Shown: positions 1-11,664, numbered from the stretch's first letter. The stretch: 64,000 nucleotides of DNA from Sphingomonas naasensis (GCF_004792695.1 NZ_SRXU01000002.1:124001-188000); one strand, 5' to 3'. A program made the numbers and translations. Notes: a model not told the origin generated them from the sequence alone.

Positions 1-821
1 TCCATATACTGGAACATCGCGAACCAGACGGTGGGCACGCCGGCGCTGTGCGTCACCTTCTCGCGGTTCATCAGCTCGCACAGCACGACGGGATCGTTGA
101 TCGCCGAGAAGACGAACTTCACGCCCACCGCCGCGCCGGCGAAGGGCAGGCCCCAGCCGACCGCGTGGAACATCGGCACGATCGGCATCGCCACCGATTG
201 GGTGGAGAGATCGAACTCGGCGGGCTGGAGCTCGGTGATCGCGTGGATCACGGTCGAGCGATGGGTGTAGAGCACGCCCTTGGGATTACCGGTGGTGCCG
301 CTGGTGTAGCAGAGCATGCAGGGCTCGCGCTCGTCGCCCTCGACCCAGGCATAGTCGCCGGTCTCGGGCGCGAGCAGCGCTTCGAACGCGCCGTCGTCGA
401 AGCAGATATAATGCTCGATCGTCGTCCATTGCGGCTTGAGCTTGTCGACGATCGGCTGGAAGGCGCGATCGTAGAGCAGCACCCGGTCTTCGGCATGGTT
501 GGCGATGAAGGCGAGCTGATCCTCGAACAGCCGCGGATTGATCGTGTGGATCACCCCGCCCATGCCGATCGCGCCGTACCAGGCGACAAGGTGGCGGCTA
601 TGGTTCATCGCGAGCGTGGCGACGCGATCGCCCTTGGCGATGCCGAGCCGTTCGAGCGCCTGGGCGAGCTTGCGGGCGTCGCGCGCGACCCCCGCCCAAT
701 CGGTGCGCGTCTCGCTGCCATCGGCCCAGCGCGTGACGATCTCGCGCGGGCCGTGCTCGCGCGCGGCGTGATCGAGCAGGCGCATCACGCGCAGCTCGAA
801 ATCCTGCATTCCACCCAGCAT
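1..821 (-). CDS. Long-chain fatty acid--CoA ligase (AMP-binding family), 3' end outside window
   Basis: This protein should activate a fatty or related carboxylic acid with ATP to an acyl-adenylate and then to the CoA thioester. About 273 residues are visible, open to the window edge, so only the N-terminal half of the adenylation domain is present. The AMP-binding signature CYTSGTTGNPKG lies at about residues 168-180, and MPIVPMFHAVGW follows as in long-chain acyl-CoA synthetases. The ATG at 821 is chosen because GGAGAGA stands just upstream; a second ATG at 809 is less well placed. Substrate length cannot be told from this part. Confidence 0.9.
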   Translation of the reverse strand, partial: MLGGMQDFELRVMRLLDHAAREHGPREIVTRWADGSETRTDWAGVARDARKLAQALERLGIAKGDRVATLAMNHSRHLVAWYGAIGMGGVIHTINPRLFEDQLAFIANHAEDRVLLYDRAFQPIVDKLKPQWTTIEHYICFDDGAFEALLAPETGDYAWVEGDEREPCMLCYTSGTTGNPKGVLYTHRSTVIHAITELQPAEFDLSTQSVAMPIVPMFHAVGWGLPFAGAAVGVKFVFSAINDPVVLCELMNREKVTHSAGVPTVWFAMFQYM

Positions 822-930
822 CGCTCTCTCCGGCGCTTATGTTTTCGAGGAGAGGGTATGCCTGGAGTGCGGGGGTGTCGAGGGGGACGGCCGGCGGCAA
901 TGATTCGTTACGGGGGGCCTGTCCCCAATC

Positions 931-1037
931 CGTCATCCCGGCCTTGTGCCGGGATCCACCAGGAGGCACGCGTGACCCTCAAGCCGCTTGCTTCTCGATC
1001 GCGGCGCAGTGGATCCCGGCACAAGGCCGGGATGACG
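931..1037. repeat. Inverted repeat, 29-bp perfect arms
   Basis: The arms at 931-959 and 1009-1037 are exact reverse complements, and each arm also contains its own short palindrome around GTGCCGGG. The element lies between the dnaE stop codon and the acyl-CoA synthetase start. The layout resembles a bacterial REP/BIME unit; a role in termination or mRNA 3'-end protection for dnaE is inferred. Confidence 0.85.
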
Positions 1038-1068
1038 GTGGAAGTGACAATCCTCCTCTCCGGGGGAT

Positions 1069-4000
1069 CTACGCCGCTTCGGCGAGCGTCACTTCGGGGC
1101 GGCCGAAGCGCGCCGAGGCGATCCCGGGGAGCCCGCGGATGCGCTCGACCATTTCCTCGTCGATGCGGAAGTTGCGGCCGATCACGACTTCGGCCTGGCC
1201 TTCGGCACCGAATGGCGCCCAGACGCGGACCGTGCTGCGGCCGCCGCGCTCGCCGCCGATGAGCTCGGCGAGGCGCGGGAGCACCGCGGCGTCGGTGACG
1301 GTGAGGTCGACGATCAGCCGGGCGGTGTTGGCGATGCTCTCGAACGGCTGGACGCGCTTGATCGAGACGCGCGGGGTATCCTCGCCCGGGCGCTTGTCGA
1401 GCTCGACGGTGAGCAAGGCGCAGCCGCCCTCGCGCGCGGCGTCTTCCATGTCCTTGGCAGCGAACTCGTCGAAGCAGCTGCACAAGGTCTGCGCGCTGGT
1501 GTCCGAGATCGTCGCCATCATGTAGCGATTGCCGCGCGCCGAGGTGCGCCAGCGCGCGTCCTCGATCAGCGCGGCGATCGTCGCGCCGACACGGCCGCCC
1601 TCGGGGATCGGCACTTCGTTCAGCGTCGCGATCTCGCGCGCGCCCTGGCTGCGGACGAGATGCGCGTAGCGATCGAGCGGATGCGCCGAGAAATAATAGC
1701 CGAACGCATCCTTTTCGGCGGCGATCTTGTCGGCGAGCGACCAGACCGCGCTGCGCGGCAGATTGATCGCGCCGCCGCTCGGCTCGGACTCACCGAACAG
1801 GCCGCCCTGCCCGCTGGTGCGGCTTTCATGCGTGCGCTGGGCGACCGCGAGGATCGTCTCGGCGGCGGCATGGACGCCGGCGCGATTGGGCTCGATCACA
1901 TCGAACGCGCCCGCCGCGGCAAGCGTCTCGAGCTGACGCTTGTTGAGCAGCCGCGGGTCGACCCGCTTGGCGAAATCGTCGAGCGACTGGAAGCTGCCGC
2001 GCGTCTCGCGCTCCTCGACGAGCAATTCCATCGCGCGCTCGCCGACGCCCTTGAGCGCGCCGAGCGCATAGCGCACCGCCAGCCCCGCCTCGGTCTTCTC
2101 GACATGGAAATCGGCGAGGCTCTTGTTGATGTCGGGCGACAGCGCCTCGATGTCGAGCCGACGCATATCGTCGGCGAAGATCGCGAGCTTGTCGGTCTGG
2201 TGGATGTCGTACGCCATCGAGGCGGCGAAGAATTCGTGCGGGTGGTGCGCCTTGAGCCACGCGGTCTGATAGGCGAGCAGCGCATAGGCGGCGGCGTGCG
2301 ACTTGTTGAAGCCATAGCCGGCGAACTTGTCGATCAAATCGAACAACTCGTTGGCCTTGCTCGCCTTGATGTCGTTCACCTTCGCGCAGCCTTCGACGAA
2401 GATCGCGCGCTGCTGATCCATCTCGGCCTTGATCTTCTTGCCCATCGCGCGGCGGAGCATGTCGGCGCCGCCGAGGCTGTAGCCCGCGAGGATCTGCGCG
2501 GCCTGCATCACCTGCTCCTGATAGACGAAGATCCCGTAGGTCTCCTTCAGGATCGGCTCGAGCGCCGGGTGGGGATAGACGATCTCCTCGCGCCCGGCCT
2601 TGCGGTGGCCGAAGCTCGGGATGTTGTCCATCGGTCCGGGGCGATAGAGCGAGACGAGCGCGATGATGTCGCCGAAATTGGTCGGGCGCACCGCGGTCAG
2701 CGTGCGCCGCATGCCTTCGGATTCGAGCTGGAACACGCCGACCGTGTCGCCGCGCTGGAGCAGATCGTAGACTTCGGGATCGTCCCAGCCGAGCGTGTCG
2801 AGATCGACCTCGATGCCGCGATCGGCGAGCAGCTCGACCGCTTTCTTGAGCACCGACAGCGTCTTGAGGCCGAGAAAGTCGAACTTCACGAGGCCGGCGC
2901 CCTCGACATATTTCATGTCGAACTGGGTGACCGGCATGTCCGAGCGCGGATCGCGATACAGGGGCACGAGCTGGGCGAGCGGGCGATCGCCGATCACCAC
3001 GCCGGCGGCGTGCGTCGACGAGTGGCGCGGCAGGCCCTCGAGCCGCATCGACAGGTCGACCAGATGGCGGACGTCGCTGTGGTTCTTGTACTCGGCGTGG
3101 AACTCGCTGATGCCGTTGAGCGTGCGCTCGAGCGTCCACGGATCGGTCGGCAGATTGGGAATCTGCTTGGCGAGCCGATCGACCTGGCCATAGCTCATCT
3201 GGAGCACGCGGCCGACATCCTTGAGCACCGCACGCGCCTTCATCGTCCCGAAGGTGATGATCTGCGCGACGGTGTCGCGGCCATATTTCTCCTGGACGTA
3301 ACGGATCACCTCGCCGCGGCGGGTTTCGCAAAAGTCGATGTCGAAGTCGGGCATCGACACGCGTTCCGGGTTGAGGAAGCGTTCGAAGAGCAGGCCGAGC
3401 TTCAAGGGATCGAGATCGGTGATCGTCAGCACCCAGGCAACCACCGAACCCGCGCCCGAACCACGGCCCGGGCCGACGGGGATGTCGTGCGCCTTGGCCC
3501 ATTTGATGAAGTCCGCGACGATCAGGAAATAACCGGGGAAGCCCATCTGGATGATGACGTCGAGCTCGAACTCGAGCCGCTCGGCATAAAGCTGGCGCTC
3601 GTCGGCGGCGGTGATCCCGGCCTTGGCCAGCCGCATCTCGAGACCTTGGCGGGCCTGTTCGCGCAGCATCGCCGCCTCGCCTTCGCGATCGCCGGCGAGG
3701 CTGGGCAGGATCGGCTTGCGCTTGGGCGCGGCATAGGCGCTGCGCTGCGCGACGACGAGCGTGTTGGCGATCGCCTCGGGCAGGTCGGCGAACAGCGACT
3801 TCATCTCGGTCGCGGGCTTCATCCAGGCGTCGGGCGAGCTGCGCGGGCGATCGTCGGAGGCGACATAGGAGGAATTGGCGATGCAGAGCATCGCGTCGTG
3901 CGCCTCGTGGAAGGTCTCCTCGGCGAAGCAGCACGGATTGGTGCCGACGATCGGGAGATCGCGGGCATAGGCATAGTCGAGCAGCCTGGGCTCGGCGCGG

Positions 4001-4548
4001 CCCTCGACTTCGTTCAGCCGGCGGACGATCTCGATATAGAGCCGGTCGGGGAACAGCGTCTCGAGCCGCCGGGCATAGGCTTCGGCGGCGGCATCCTGCC
4101 CCTCGGCATAGAGCCGGGCGAGCGCGCCCTCGGCGCCGGCGGTGAGGCATAGCAGCCCGTCGGTGCGCCCCGCGAGCGCCTCCATCGTGACGTGCGCATC
4201 CTCCTCGATCGGGCGATCGAGATGCGCCGCCGAAACGAGGTGGCAGAGATTGAGATAGCCGGTCTCGTCCTGCGCGTAGAGCGCCAGCCAATCGATCGCC
4301 GGCGGGGCGCCCTCGGCGAGCTCGGGGCGCTTGACCGCGAGCAAGGTGCCGACGATCGGCTGGACGCCGGCCTTCTTGCACGCATCCGAGAAGGACATGG
4401 CGGCATAGAGCCCGTTGCGATCGACGACCGCGACCGCGGGGAAGCCGAGCTCGCGCGCGCGCTTGGCGATCGCCTTGGGCTCGATCGCGCCTTCGAGCAT
4501 GGTGTAGGAGGAGAAGACCCGAAGCGGTACGAATCCCGAATGCGCCAT
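1069..4548 (-). CDS. dnaE: DNA polymerase III subunit alpha
   Basis: This is the replicative polymerase catalytic subunit, working with the sliding clamp at the fork. Its 1159 residues match the usual DnaE length. A PHP domain occupies about residues 1-220, then the palm with GPGRGSGAGS near 370 and the catalytic aspartates in PDFDIDF near 399-405, with the third aspartate in KFDFLGLK near 555. The fingers, helix-hairpin-helix region and OB fold follow. The start of the PHP domain reads LRVFSSYTMLEG, so the histidine often present in the first metal motif is replaced by Phe, and PHP nuclease or phosphatase activity is doubtful. The gene stands alone, followed by an inverted repeat. Confidence 0.97.
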   Translation of the reverse strand: MAHSGFVPLRVFSSYTMLEGAIEPKAIAKRARELGFPAVAVVDRNGLYAAMSFSDACKKAGVQPIVGTLLAVKRPELAEGAPPAIDWLALYAQDETGYLNLCHLVSAAHLDRPIEEDAHVTMEALAGRTDGLLCLTAGAEGALARLYAEGQDAAAEAYARRLETLFPDRLYIEIVRRLNEVEGRAEPRLLDYAYARDLPIVGTNPCCFAEETFHEAHDAMLCIANSSYVASDDRPRSSPDAWMKPATEMKSLFADLPEAIANTLVVAQRSAYAAPKRKPILPSLAGDREGEAAMLREQARQGLEMRLAKAGITAADERQLYAERLEFELDVIIQMGFPGYFLIVADFIKWAKAHDIPVGPGRGSGAGSVVAWVLTITDLDPLKLGLLFERFLNPERVSMPDFDIDFCETRRGEVIRYVQEKYGRDTVAQIITFGTMKARAVLKDVGRVLQMSYGQVDRLAKQIPNLPTDPWTLERTLNGISEFHAEYKNHSDVRHLVDLSMRLEGLPRHSSTHAAGVVIGDRPLAQLVPLYRDPRSDMPVTQFDMKYVEGAGLVKFDFLGLKTLSVLKKAVELLADRGIEVDLDTLGWDDPEVYDLLQRGDTVGVFQLESEGMRRTLTAVRPTNFGDIIALVSLYRPGPMDNIPSFGHRKAGREEIVYPHPALEPILKETYGIFVYQEQVMQAAQILAGYSLGGADMLRRAMGKKIKAEMDQQRAIFVEGCAKVNDIKASKANELFDLIDKFAGYGFNKSHAAAYALLAYQTAWLKAHHPHEFFAASMAYDIHQTDKLAIFADDMRRLDIEALSPDINKSLADFHVEKTEAGLAVRYALGALKGVGERAMELLVEERETRGSFQSLDDFAKRVDPRLLNKRQLETLAAAGAFDVIEPNRAGVHAAAETILAVAQRTHESRTSGQGGLFGESEPSGGAINLPRSAVWSLADKIAAEKDAFGYYFSAHPLDRYAHLVRSQGAREIATLNEVPIPEGGRVGATIAALIEDARWRTSARGNRYMMATISDTSAQTLCSCFDEFAAKDMEDAAREGGCALLTVELDKRPGEDTPRVSIKRVQPFESIANTARLIVDLTVTDAAVLPRLAELIGGERGGRSTVRVWAPFGAEGQAEVVIGRNFRIDEEMVERIRGLPGIASARFGRPEVTLAEAA

Positions 4549-4853
4549 CGCGAGACCCTAGCCGCGTGGGCCGGGCTTTGCCAACGCGGCCCGGGAGCTT
4601 TCCACAGCTTTCCCAAAAGTAACCATCGGCATCCGTAACAACCCGATGGGTGGAGTCGCTTATGGGGACCGACCTGAATGGCGACTCACCCGCCGGCTGG
4701 GCCAAAGCGTGGTTAACGAGATCAACCTCTCGATCGCCGACGCGCCCGTCCTGGGCAGTGCCCGCGATCCGGTAACTGGAGTAGCCGCCGATGACCCTCT
4801 TCTGCACGGTGATGAACCATGTCCCTTCGGCGCGGCGTCACCACAATCAGGGG
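4549..4853. other. Intergenic region upstream of dnaE, no gene seen
   Basis: About 300 bases separate the divergent starts of dnaE and the small plus-strand protein at 4854. The region should hold the promoters for both. An upstream in-frame ATG at 4791 could extend the plus-strand gene by 21 residues. I see no RNA gene or repeat. Confidence 0.5.
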
Positions 4854-5216
4854 ATGGAATTCAGCATCTGCCACCGCTGCGGCTGCGACATGATCCGCAC
4901 CGATGCGGCGGGCGACTGGACGCAGGTGCCGCAGGGCTTCCGCGTGGTGTGGCGCGAGTTCGGCCGGGCGAGCGACGCCACCGACGTCGCCCAGCGCATG
5001 CACCGGCTCGCCCCGCCGGCGCGCCGCCGCGAGGCGCGCAACGCCCGCCCCGCCCCGCGCCGCGACCCGCGCGGCCGCCCGATCGCCGGCGCGACCTCGA
5101 TGGTCGCGATGCTCGCCAAGCTGGGCAAGCTCGTCGCCGGCGACGATGGCGAGAAGCCGCTGATGGAGAAGAACGGCCAGTATGTGATCTGCCTGCCCGG
5201 GCCGTCGGGGCGCTGA
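4854..5216 (+). CDS. Small basic protein with N-terminal CxxC motif, unknown function
   Basis: The 120-residue protein begins MEFSICHRCGCDMIRT, so a CxxC pair sits at about residues 6-9, followed by WTQVPQGFRVVWREFGR. The centre is rich in Arg, Ala and Pro and looks disordered. The C-terminal part (MVAMLAKLGKLV and GQYVICLPGPSGR) is hydrophobic again. The cysteines could bind zinc, but no full zinc ribbon is seen. An ATG at 4791 in the same frame is an alternative start; 4854 is preferred because the conserved-looking sequence begins there. A hairpin terminator follows at 5269. Confidence 0.7.
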   Translation: MEFSICHRCGCDMIRTDAAGDWTQVPQGFRVVWREFGRASDATDVAQRMHRLAPPARRREARNARPAPRRDPRGRPIAGATSMVAMLAKLGKLVAGDDGEKPLMEKNGQYVICLPGPSGR

Positions 5217-5228
5217 GGTTCTGCAATT

Positions 5229-5366
5229 CTCCTCCCTCCCAGGGAGGGATTAGGGGTGGGTAAGAAATGGTCGGGCTCGATGCCCGGCCTTTTCTTGATT
5301 CCATGCAGCTCGATGGGCGCGCCTGCGGCGCGCACCCACCCCCTGCCCCTCCCTTGCAGGGAGGGG
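5229..5366. repeat. Intergenic inverted repeat (GGGAGG/CCTCCC family)
   Basis: The arms at about 5229-5260 and 5334-5366 are near-perfect reverse complements, each with an internal CCCTCCC/GGGAGGG palindrome. It lies between the convergent 3' ends of the small protein gene and gpx, where it could terminate from both sides. Related elements occur at 7124, 12227, 19941 and 24373. Confidence 0.8.
5269..5293 (+). terminator. Rho-independent terminator of the 4854-5216 gene
   Basis: GGTCGGGC (5269-5276) pairs with GCCCGGCC (5282-5289) over a five-base loop, followed by a T run. It lies inside the larger inverted repeat. Confidence 0.7.
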
Positions 5367-5368
5367 CG

Positions 5369-5848
5369 TTACAGAAGCTTCTCGATATCGCCGGCGATGT
5401 CCTTCGGCGACGTGGTCGGCGCATAGCGGTCGACTGCCCTGCCCTCGCGATCGACGAGGAACTTGGTGAAGTTCCACTTGATCGCCTTCGAGCCGAGCAG
5501 CCCCGGCGCTTCCTTCTTGAGATGCTCGAACAGGGGCGCGGCATCGGCGCCGTTGACGTCGACCTTGGCGTAGACCGGGAAGGTCACGTCATAGGTCAGC
5601 GAGCAGAAATTGGCGATCTCCGCCGCGTCGCCCGGCTCCTGCGCGCCGAACTGATTGCACGGGAAGCCCAGCACCGAAAAGCCGCGGTCCTTGTACTGGC
5701 GCTGGAGCGCCTCGAGCTCGGCATATTGCGGGGTGAAGCCGCATTTCGAGGCGGTGTTGACGATCAGCAGCACCTCGCCGGCGTGATCGGCGAGCGTGGT
5801 CTCCGCACCATCGGCGGTGCGGACGGGGATCTCGGTGATCGCGGTCAT
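5369..5848 (-). CDS. Glutathione peroxidase family protein
   Basis: This thiol peroxidase reduces H2O2 or lipid hydroperoxides; cysteine-type members of the family often use thioredoxin rather than glutathione. The 159 residues contain the peroxidatic Cys36 in NTASKCGF, Gln66 in GFPCNQFG and Trp125-Asn126 in WNFTKF, which make up the expected catalytic set. The ATG at 5848 overlaps the stop of the upstream acetyltransferase gene by four bases (ATGA), indicating translational coupling. A GTG/ATG further upstream would only extend into the neighbour's frame. Confidence 0.95.
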   Translation of the reverse strand: MTAITEIPVRTADGAETTLADHAGEVLLIVNTASKCGFTPQYAELEALQRQYKDRGFSVLGFPCNQFGAQEPGDAAEIANFCSLTYDVTFPVYAKVDVNGADAAPLFEHLKKEAPGLLGSKAIKWNFTKFLVDREGRAVDRYAPTTSPKDIAGDIEKLL

Positions 5849-6441
5849 GCGGCCTCTCCATCGTAGCGGGACATCAGCAATTCGAGATTGCGGCGCACCC
5901 CCGGCCATTCGTGCGCGAGGATCGAATAGACTGCGCTGTCGCGCAGATGCCCCTTGAGGATCAGATGGCCGCGCAGCACCCCGTCGAGCCGCGCCCCCAG
6001 CCGCTCGATCGCGCGGCGCGAGGCGTGGTTGAGGAAATCGGTGCGGATCTGGACGCAGTGCACCCCGAGTGTCTCGAAGGCGTGACCGAGCAGCAGATAT
6101 TTGGCCTCGGTGTTGAGCCCGGTGCGCTGGACGCGCGGCGCATAGAGCGTGCCGCCGATCTCGACGCGGCGATGCCCCGGGCTCATCCGCAGGAAGCGGG
6201 TGACGCCAGAGACGCGGCCCTCGGCATCGAGCACGGTGAAGGGCAGGTTGCGCCCCGCCACGGTGTCGAACGCGACGCGATCATACCAGGCGTCGAACGT
6301 CTCGGCATTCGGCACGGTGGTGTGGAACAGCTGGTGGAGGCCCTCGAAGGCGTCGAGCAGCGCCGGACGGTCCTCGCGGACCATCGGGCGCAGCGTGACG
6401 TGGCGGCCGGCGAGCGTCGGCGTCTCGCGCCAGACATTCAC
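5845..6441 (-). CDS. GNAT family N-acetyltransferase (RimJ/RimL type)
   Basis: The 198-residue protein starts with [23 protein letters not shown], the usual opening of RimJ/RimL-like acetyltransferases, and continues with [20 protein letters not shown] (beta strands 3-4) and [39 protein letters not shown] sequence typical of this fold. It would transfer an acetyl group from acetyl-CoA to an amine, possibly a protein N-terminus. It overlaps lolD upstream and gpx downstream by four bases each, so lolD, this gene and gpx are probably one transcript. The substrate is not deducible. Confidence 0.9.
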   Translation of the reverse strand: MNVWRETPTLAGRHVTLRPMVREDRPALLDAFEGLHQLFHTTVPNAETFDAWYDRVAFDTVAGRNLPFTVLDAEGRVSGVTRFLRMSPGHRRVEIGGTLYAPRVQRTGLNTEAKYLLLGHAFETLGVHCVQIRTDFLNHASRRAIERLGARLDGVLRGHLILKGHLRDSAVYSILAHEWPGVRRNLELLMSRYDGEAA

Positions 6442-7112
6442 TCCAGATGGCCCTCGTGCAGCCGCACCACCCGGTCCATCCGTTCGGCGAGGCGTTCGTT
6501 GTGCGTCGCGACGAGGGCCGCCGAGCCTTCGTCGCGGACCAGCTTGAGAAATTCGGCGAACACGCGGTCGGCGGTGGCCTCGTCGAGATTGCCGGTGGGC
6601 TCGTCGGCGAGCACCAGCGCCGGCCGGTTGGCCAGCGCGCGGGCGACCGCGACGCGCTGCTGCTCGCCGCCCGAGAGCTGGTTGGGACGATGGGTCAGCC
6701 GCTGCGCCAGACCGAGCGCGGCGAGAAGCTGCCCGGCGCGGGCATCGGCATCGGCGCGGGTGGCGCCGTGGATCATCTGCGGCAGCACGACATTCTCGAT
6801 CGCGCTGAAATCGGGGAGCAGATGGTGGAACTGGTAGACGAAGCCGAGGCTGTCGCGGCGGACCTCGGTGCGGCCGCCGGCGGGGAGCTGCGCGGCTTCC
6901 CTGCCCGCGATGCGGATCGAGCCCTCGAACCCGCCCTCGAGCAGCCCCACGGCCTGCAGCAAAGTCGACTTGCCCGAGCCCGACGGGCCGAGCAGCGCGA
7001 CGATCTCGCCGGGCAGGATATCGAGATCGATGCCGCGCAGCACCTCGATCACGACCTCGCCCTGCCTGAAGCTGCGCTTGAGTCCGCGCGTCTGAAGAAT
7101 GGGTTCAGCCAT
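6438..7112 (-). CDS. lolD: Lipoprotein-releasing ABC transporter ATP-binding protein LolD
   Basis: LolD powers release of outer-membrane lipoproteins from the inner membrane through the LolC/E permease. The 224 residues contain Walker [10 protein letters not shown] at 42-50, the signature LSGGEQQR at 146-153 and Walker B ALVLADE at 165-171 followed by PTGNLD. The permease gene lies immediately upstream on the same strand, separated by an inverted repeat. The stop overlaps the acetyltransferase start. Confidence 0.95.
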   Translation of the reverse strand: MAEPILQTRGLKRSFRQGEVVIEVLRGIDLDILPGEIVALLGPSGSGKSTLLQAVGLLEGGFEGSIRIAGREAAQLPAGGRTEVRRDSLGFVYQFHHLLPDFSAIENVVLPQMIHGATRADADARAGQLLAALGLAQRLTHRPNQLSGGEQQRVAVARALANRPALVLADEPTGNLDEATADRVFAEFLKLVRDEGSAALVATHNERLAERMDRVVRLHEGHLE

Positions 7113-7123
7113 GAGCGTTCTCG

Positions 7124-7269
7124 ATCCTCCCCCGGAGGGGGAGGGGGACCATGCAAAGCATGGTGGAGGGGTAAGTGTGGCTGGGCGACGCGCAAGAGAT
7201 AACGGTTTCTCGTTCGCGGAGACTACCCCTCCACCGCTGCGCGGTCCCCCTCCCCCTCCGGGGGAGGAT
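7124..7269. repeat. Intergenic inverted repeat between lolC/E and lolD
   Basis: The arms 7124-7173 and 7224-7269 are reverse complements over nearly their full length. They differ mainly in a small inner stem (ATGCAAAGCAT in one arm, GCGCAGCGG type in the other), so the pairing ability is kept while the bases change. It lies inside an operon expected to be co-transcribed, so it probably forms an mRNA hairpin rather than a full stop. Confidence 0.85.
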
Positions 7270-7279
7270 TTGCACGAGA

Positions 7280-8530
7280 CTATTCATAACGCAGCACCTG
7301 GACCGGATCGGTGCTCGCCGCCTTCCAGGCCGGATAGAGCGTGGCGAGGAAGGTGAAGATCATCGCCATCACGCAGATCCCGATCGTCTCGATCGGATCG
7401 GTCTTGGCGGGCAATTCGGTGAGGAAGCGCATCGACGGGTCCCAGACCTGCTGCCCGGTGACCAGCCCGATGAACTGGACGACCTGCGCGCGGAAAGTGA
7501 TGAACAGGAAGCCGAGCACCCCGCCCGCGGCGACGCCGAGCGCGCCGATCGTGGTGCCGACGGTCACGAATATCCGCATCAGCCCGCCGCGCGTCGCGCC
7601 CATCGTTCGCAAGACCGCGATGTCGCGGGTCTTGGACCGCACCAACATGATCAGCGACGAGACGATATTGAACGAGGCGACCACGAGGATGATCGACAGC
7701 ACGGTAAACGAGACGATCCGATCAACCTGCAGTGCCTCGAACAGCTCGCGGTTCATCTGGCGCCAGTCGACGATCTGGCCGCTCTTGCCGACCTTGTCGA
7801 CCAGCGGCGCGACGATCTGCTGGACATTGTCGGGCGCGTTGGTGTCCATCTCGACCATGCTCACCGCGTCGCCGAGCAGCAGCAGGGTCTGCGCGTCCTC
7901 GATCGGCATGATCACGAAGATCTTGTCGAAATCATAGACGCCGACCTCGAAGATCGCCTCGACCGTGTAGCTGACCGAGCGGTACATCGTGCCCATCGGC
8001 GTCGCGGCCCCCGCGGGATTGATGATCGTGATCTTGCTGCCGACGGTGGCGCCGAGCGATTCCGCCAGCCGCGAGCCGATCGCTACCTGCTCGCCGCCGG
8101 GCTTGAGCCGGCTGAGCGAGCCGATCACTTCCTTGCCCTTGAGCGCGGGATTGTTGCGGATGTCCTCGACGCGCATGCCGCGGACCTGGGCGAACTCGAC
8201 GCGGCCATTATAGTTGGCGAACAAGGGCTGCTCGATCAGGGGCGTCGCGCTGGTGATGCCGGGCGTGGCCTTGGCTGCCTCGACGATCTGGCGCCAGTCG
8301 CGCAGCTGCCCGGCATAGCCCTGGACCACGGCATGGCCGTTCAATCCGGTGATCTTGTCGAACAGCTCGGCCCGGAAGCCGTTCATCACGCTCATCACGA
8401 CGATCAGCGCGGCGACGCCGAGCATCACCGCGACGAGGCTGAACCCGGCGACGACGGCGATGAACGCCTCGCTGCGGCCAGGCAGGAGATAACGGCGGGC
8501 GATCATCCGCTCGTAGCGCGAGAGTAGCAT
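7280..8530 (-). CDS. Lipoprotein-releasing ABC transporter permease (LolC/LolE family)
   Basis: This 416-residue inner-membrane protein forms the channel part of the Lol extractor. It has the expected layout: one N-terminal membrane helix (about 20-50, after [20 protein letters not shown]), a periplasmic domain of about 200 residues, then three membrane helices in the C-terminal part, with [15 protein letters not shown] in the cytoplasmic loop before the last pair. Only one permease gene is seen, so a single LolC/E-type (LolF-like) protein may form the dimer. lolD follows downstream. Confidence 0.93.
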   Translation of the reverse strand: MLLSRYERMIARRYLLPGRSEAFIAVVAGFSLVAVMLGVAALIVVMSVMNGFRAELFDKITGLNGHAVVQGYAGQLRDWRQIVEAAKATPGITSATPLIEQPLFANYNGRVEFAQVRGMRVEDIRNNPALKGKEVIGSLSRLKPGGEQVAIGSRLAESLGATVGSKITIINPAGAATPMGTMYRSVSYTVEAIFEVGVYDFDKIFVIMPIEDAQTLLLLGDAVSMVEMDTNAPDNVQQIVAPLVDKVGKSGQIVDWRQMNRELFEALQVDRIVSFTVLSIILVVASFNIVSSLIMLVRSKTRDIAVLRTMGATRGGLMRIFVTVGTTIGALGVAAGGVLGFLFITFRAQVVQFIGLVTGQQVWDPSMRFLTELPAKTDPIETIGICVMAMIFTFLATLYPAWKAASTDPVQVLRYE

Positions 8531-8639
8531 GCGGTCGGTTGGGCCCTGACGTGAGTGCTCGTCGCTGCTCTAGGCCAGGCGGGGCGCCGCTGGCAATGGA
8601 TTGCCCGCCAGAGGCGTGTGTCCGCTATGTTGCCGATTC

Positions 8640-8866
8640 ACCACAGGGTGCGACCAATCTGTTCCTAGCCTTTGTAAATCCGGTGACAAAGGCCGTCCGC
8701 CGACGTAGCAAACGCCTGTCGAAACGCAGGCAGCAAATGGCCGTGGTTCGGGGAGGGCTCCGCCCCGCTCGTAGGCAAGTACGAGCGTGCGGGCAGAGCC
8801 TGACAAAGGGGGCTGACGAGCAGTCGTCACGCAGGCGCCCGGATCGGAAACGGTCCGGGCGTTTGC
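8640..8866 (+). ncRNA. Candidate structured small RNA, family not recognised
   Basis: No protein-like reading frame is present here, yet the stretch is full of perfect hairpins. GCCTTTGT pairs with ACAAAGGC over a ten-base loop near 8669-8694. GCCTG/CAGGC follows around 8714-8733, and GCTCGTA/TACGAGC near 8768-8787. The last hairpin has a GAAA loop and runs into TTT at 8862. A plausible promoter (TTGCCC near 8600, TATGTT near 8625) stands upstream. The motif TGACAAAGG occurs twice, so the first stem has an alternative partner. I could not match it to tmRNA, 6S, SRP, RNase P RNA or a known riboswitch. The opposite strand would be a long leader of the lolC/E gene. Confidence 0.5.
8836..8864 (+). 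terminator. Hairpin terminator ending the candidate small RNA
   Basis: CGCCCGGATCG (8836-8846) and CGGTCCGGGCG (8851-8861) form an 11-bp stem around a GAAA tetraloop, followed by TTT. Confidence 0.65.
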
Positions 8867-8977
8867 CGTTCCGGCTCCCGCTTTTCTTACCTGGATCGGA
8901 AAGAGGGAGACGGTGCGGGCGCCGCCTCCCTCCCCTAACCTCCCCCGGCCATGGCGAGAGGCTAGTCTGCGCGACGA

Positions 8978-11416
<2,439 letters not shown>

Positions 11417-11538
11417 CAACATCCCCTTGGTTCCAATACCCATAATGTCGATGGATTTAGTAGGTATTAGCCAGCAAGCGAATCTTTGGGAAGCCGAAGC
11501 TGCGTTTCTCGGGCGTCGCGCGGACCGATTCGACGCAT

Positions 11539-11568
11539 CTTGAAATCGCCTTGCCGCAAACCACATTC
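11539..11568 (+). promoter_or_regulatory. Sigma-32 (RpoH)-like heat-shock promoter of hsp20
   Basis: CTTGAAA (11539-11545), a 15-base spacer, then CCACATTC (11561-11568) closely match the heat-shock consensus CTTGAAA/CCCCATNT. The same spacing is found before the second hsp20 gene at 47779. It lies about 100 bases upstream of the hsp20 start. Confidence 0.75.
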
Positions 11569-11664
11569 GGCAATGTCACGGTGCCCGATGGGGCCGGACA
11601 AGCAGCGCCGCGAAATTCCGGGCGCCGCGAAGAGACGTTCAACTTGCTCAACAGAGGTTTTGAA

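Noticed and set aside
1660..4152. 830-codon open frame on the plus strand opposite dnaE
   Set aside because: It is a mirror of the dnaE codon pattern in high-GC DNA; the translation is rich in Arg, Glu, Asp and His without any domain.
8640..8866. tmRNA, prompted by GTAGCAAACG near 8704
   Set aside because: No acceptor or T-arm with CCA, and the following codons do not form a tag peptide.
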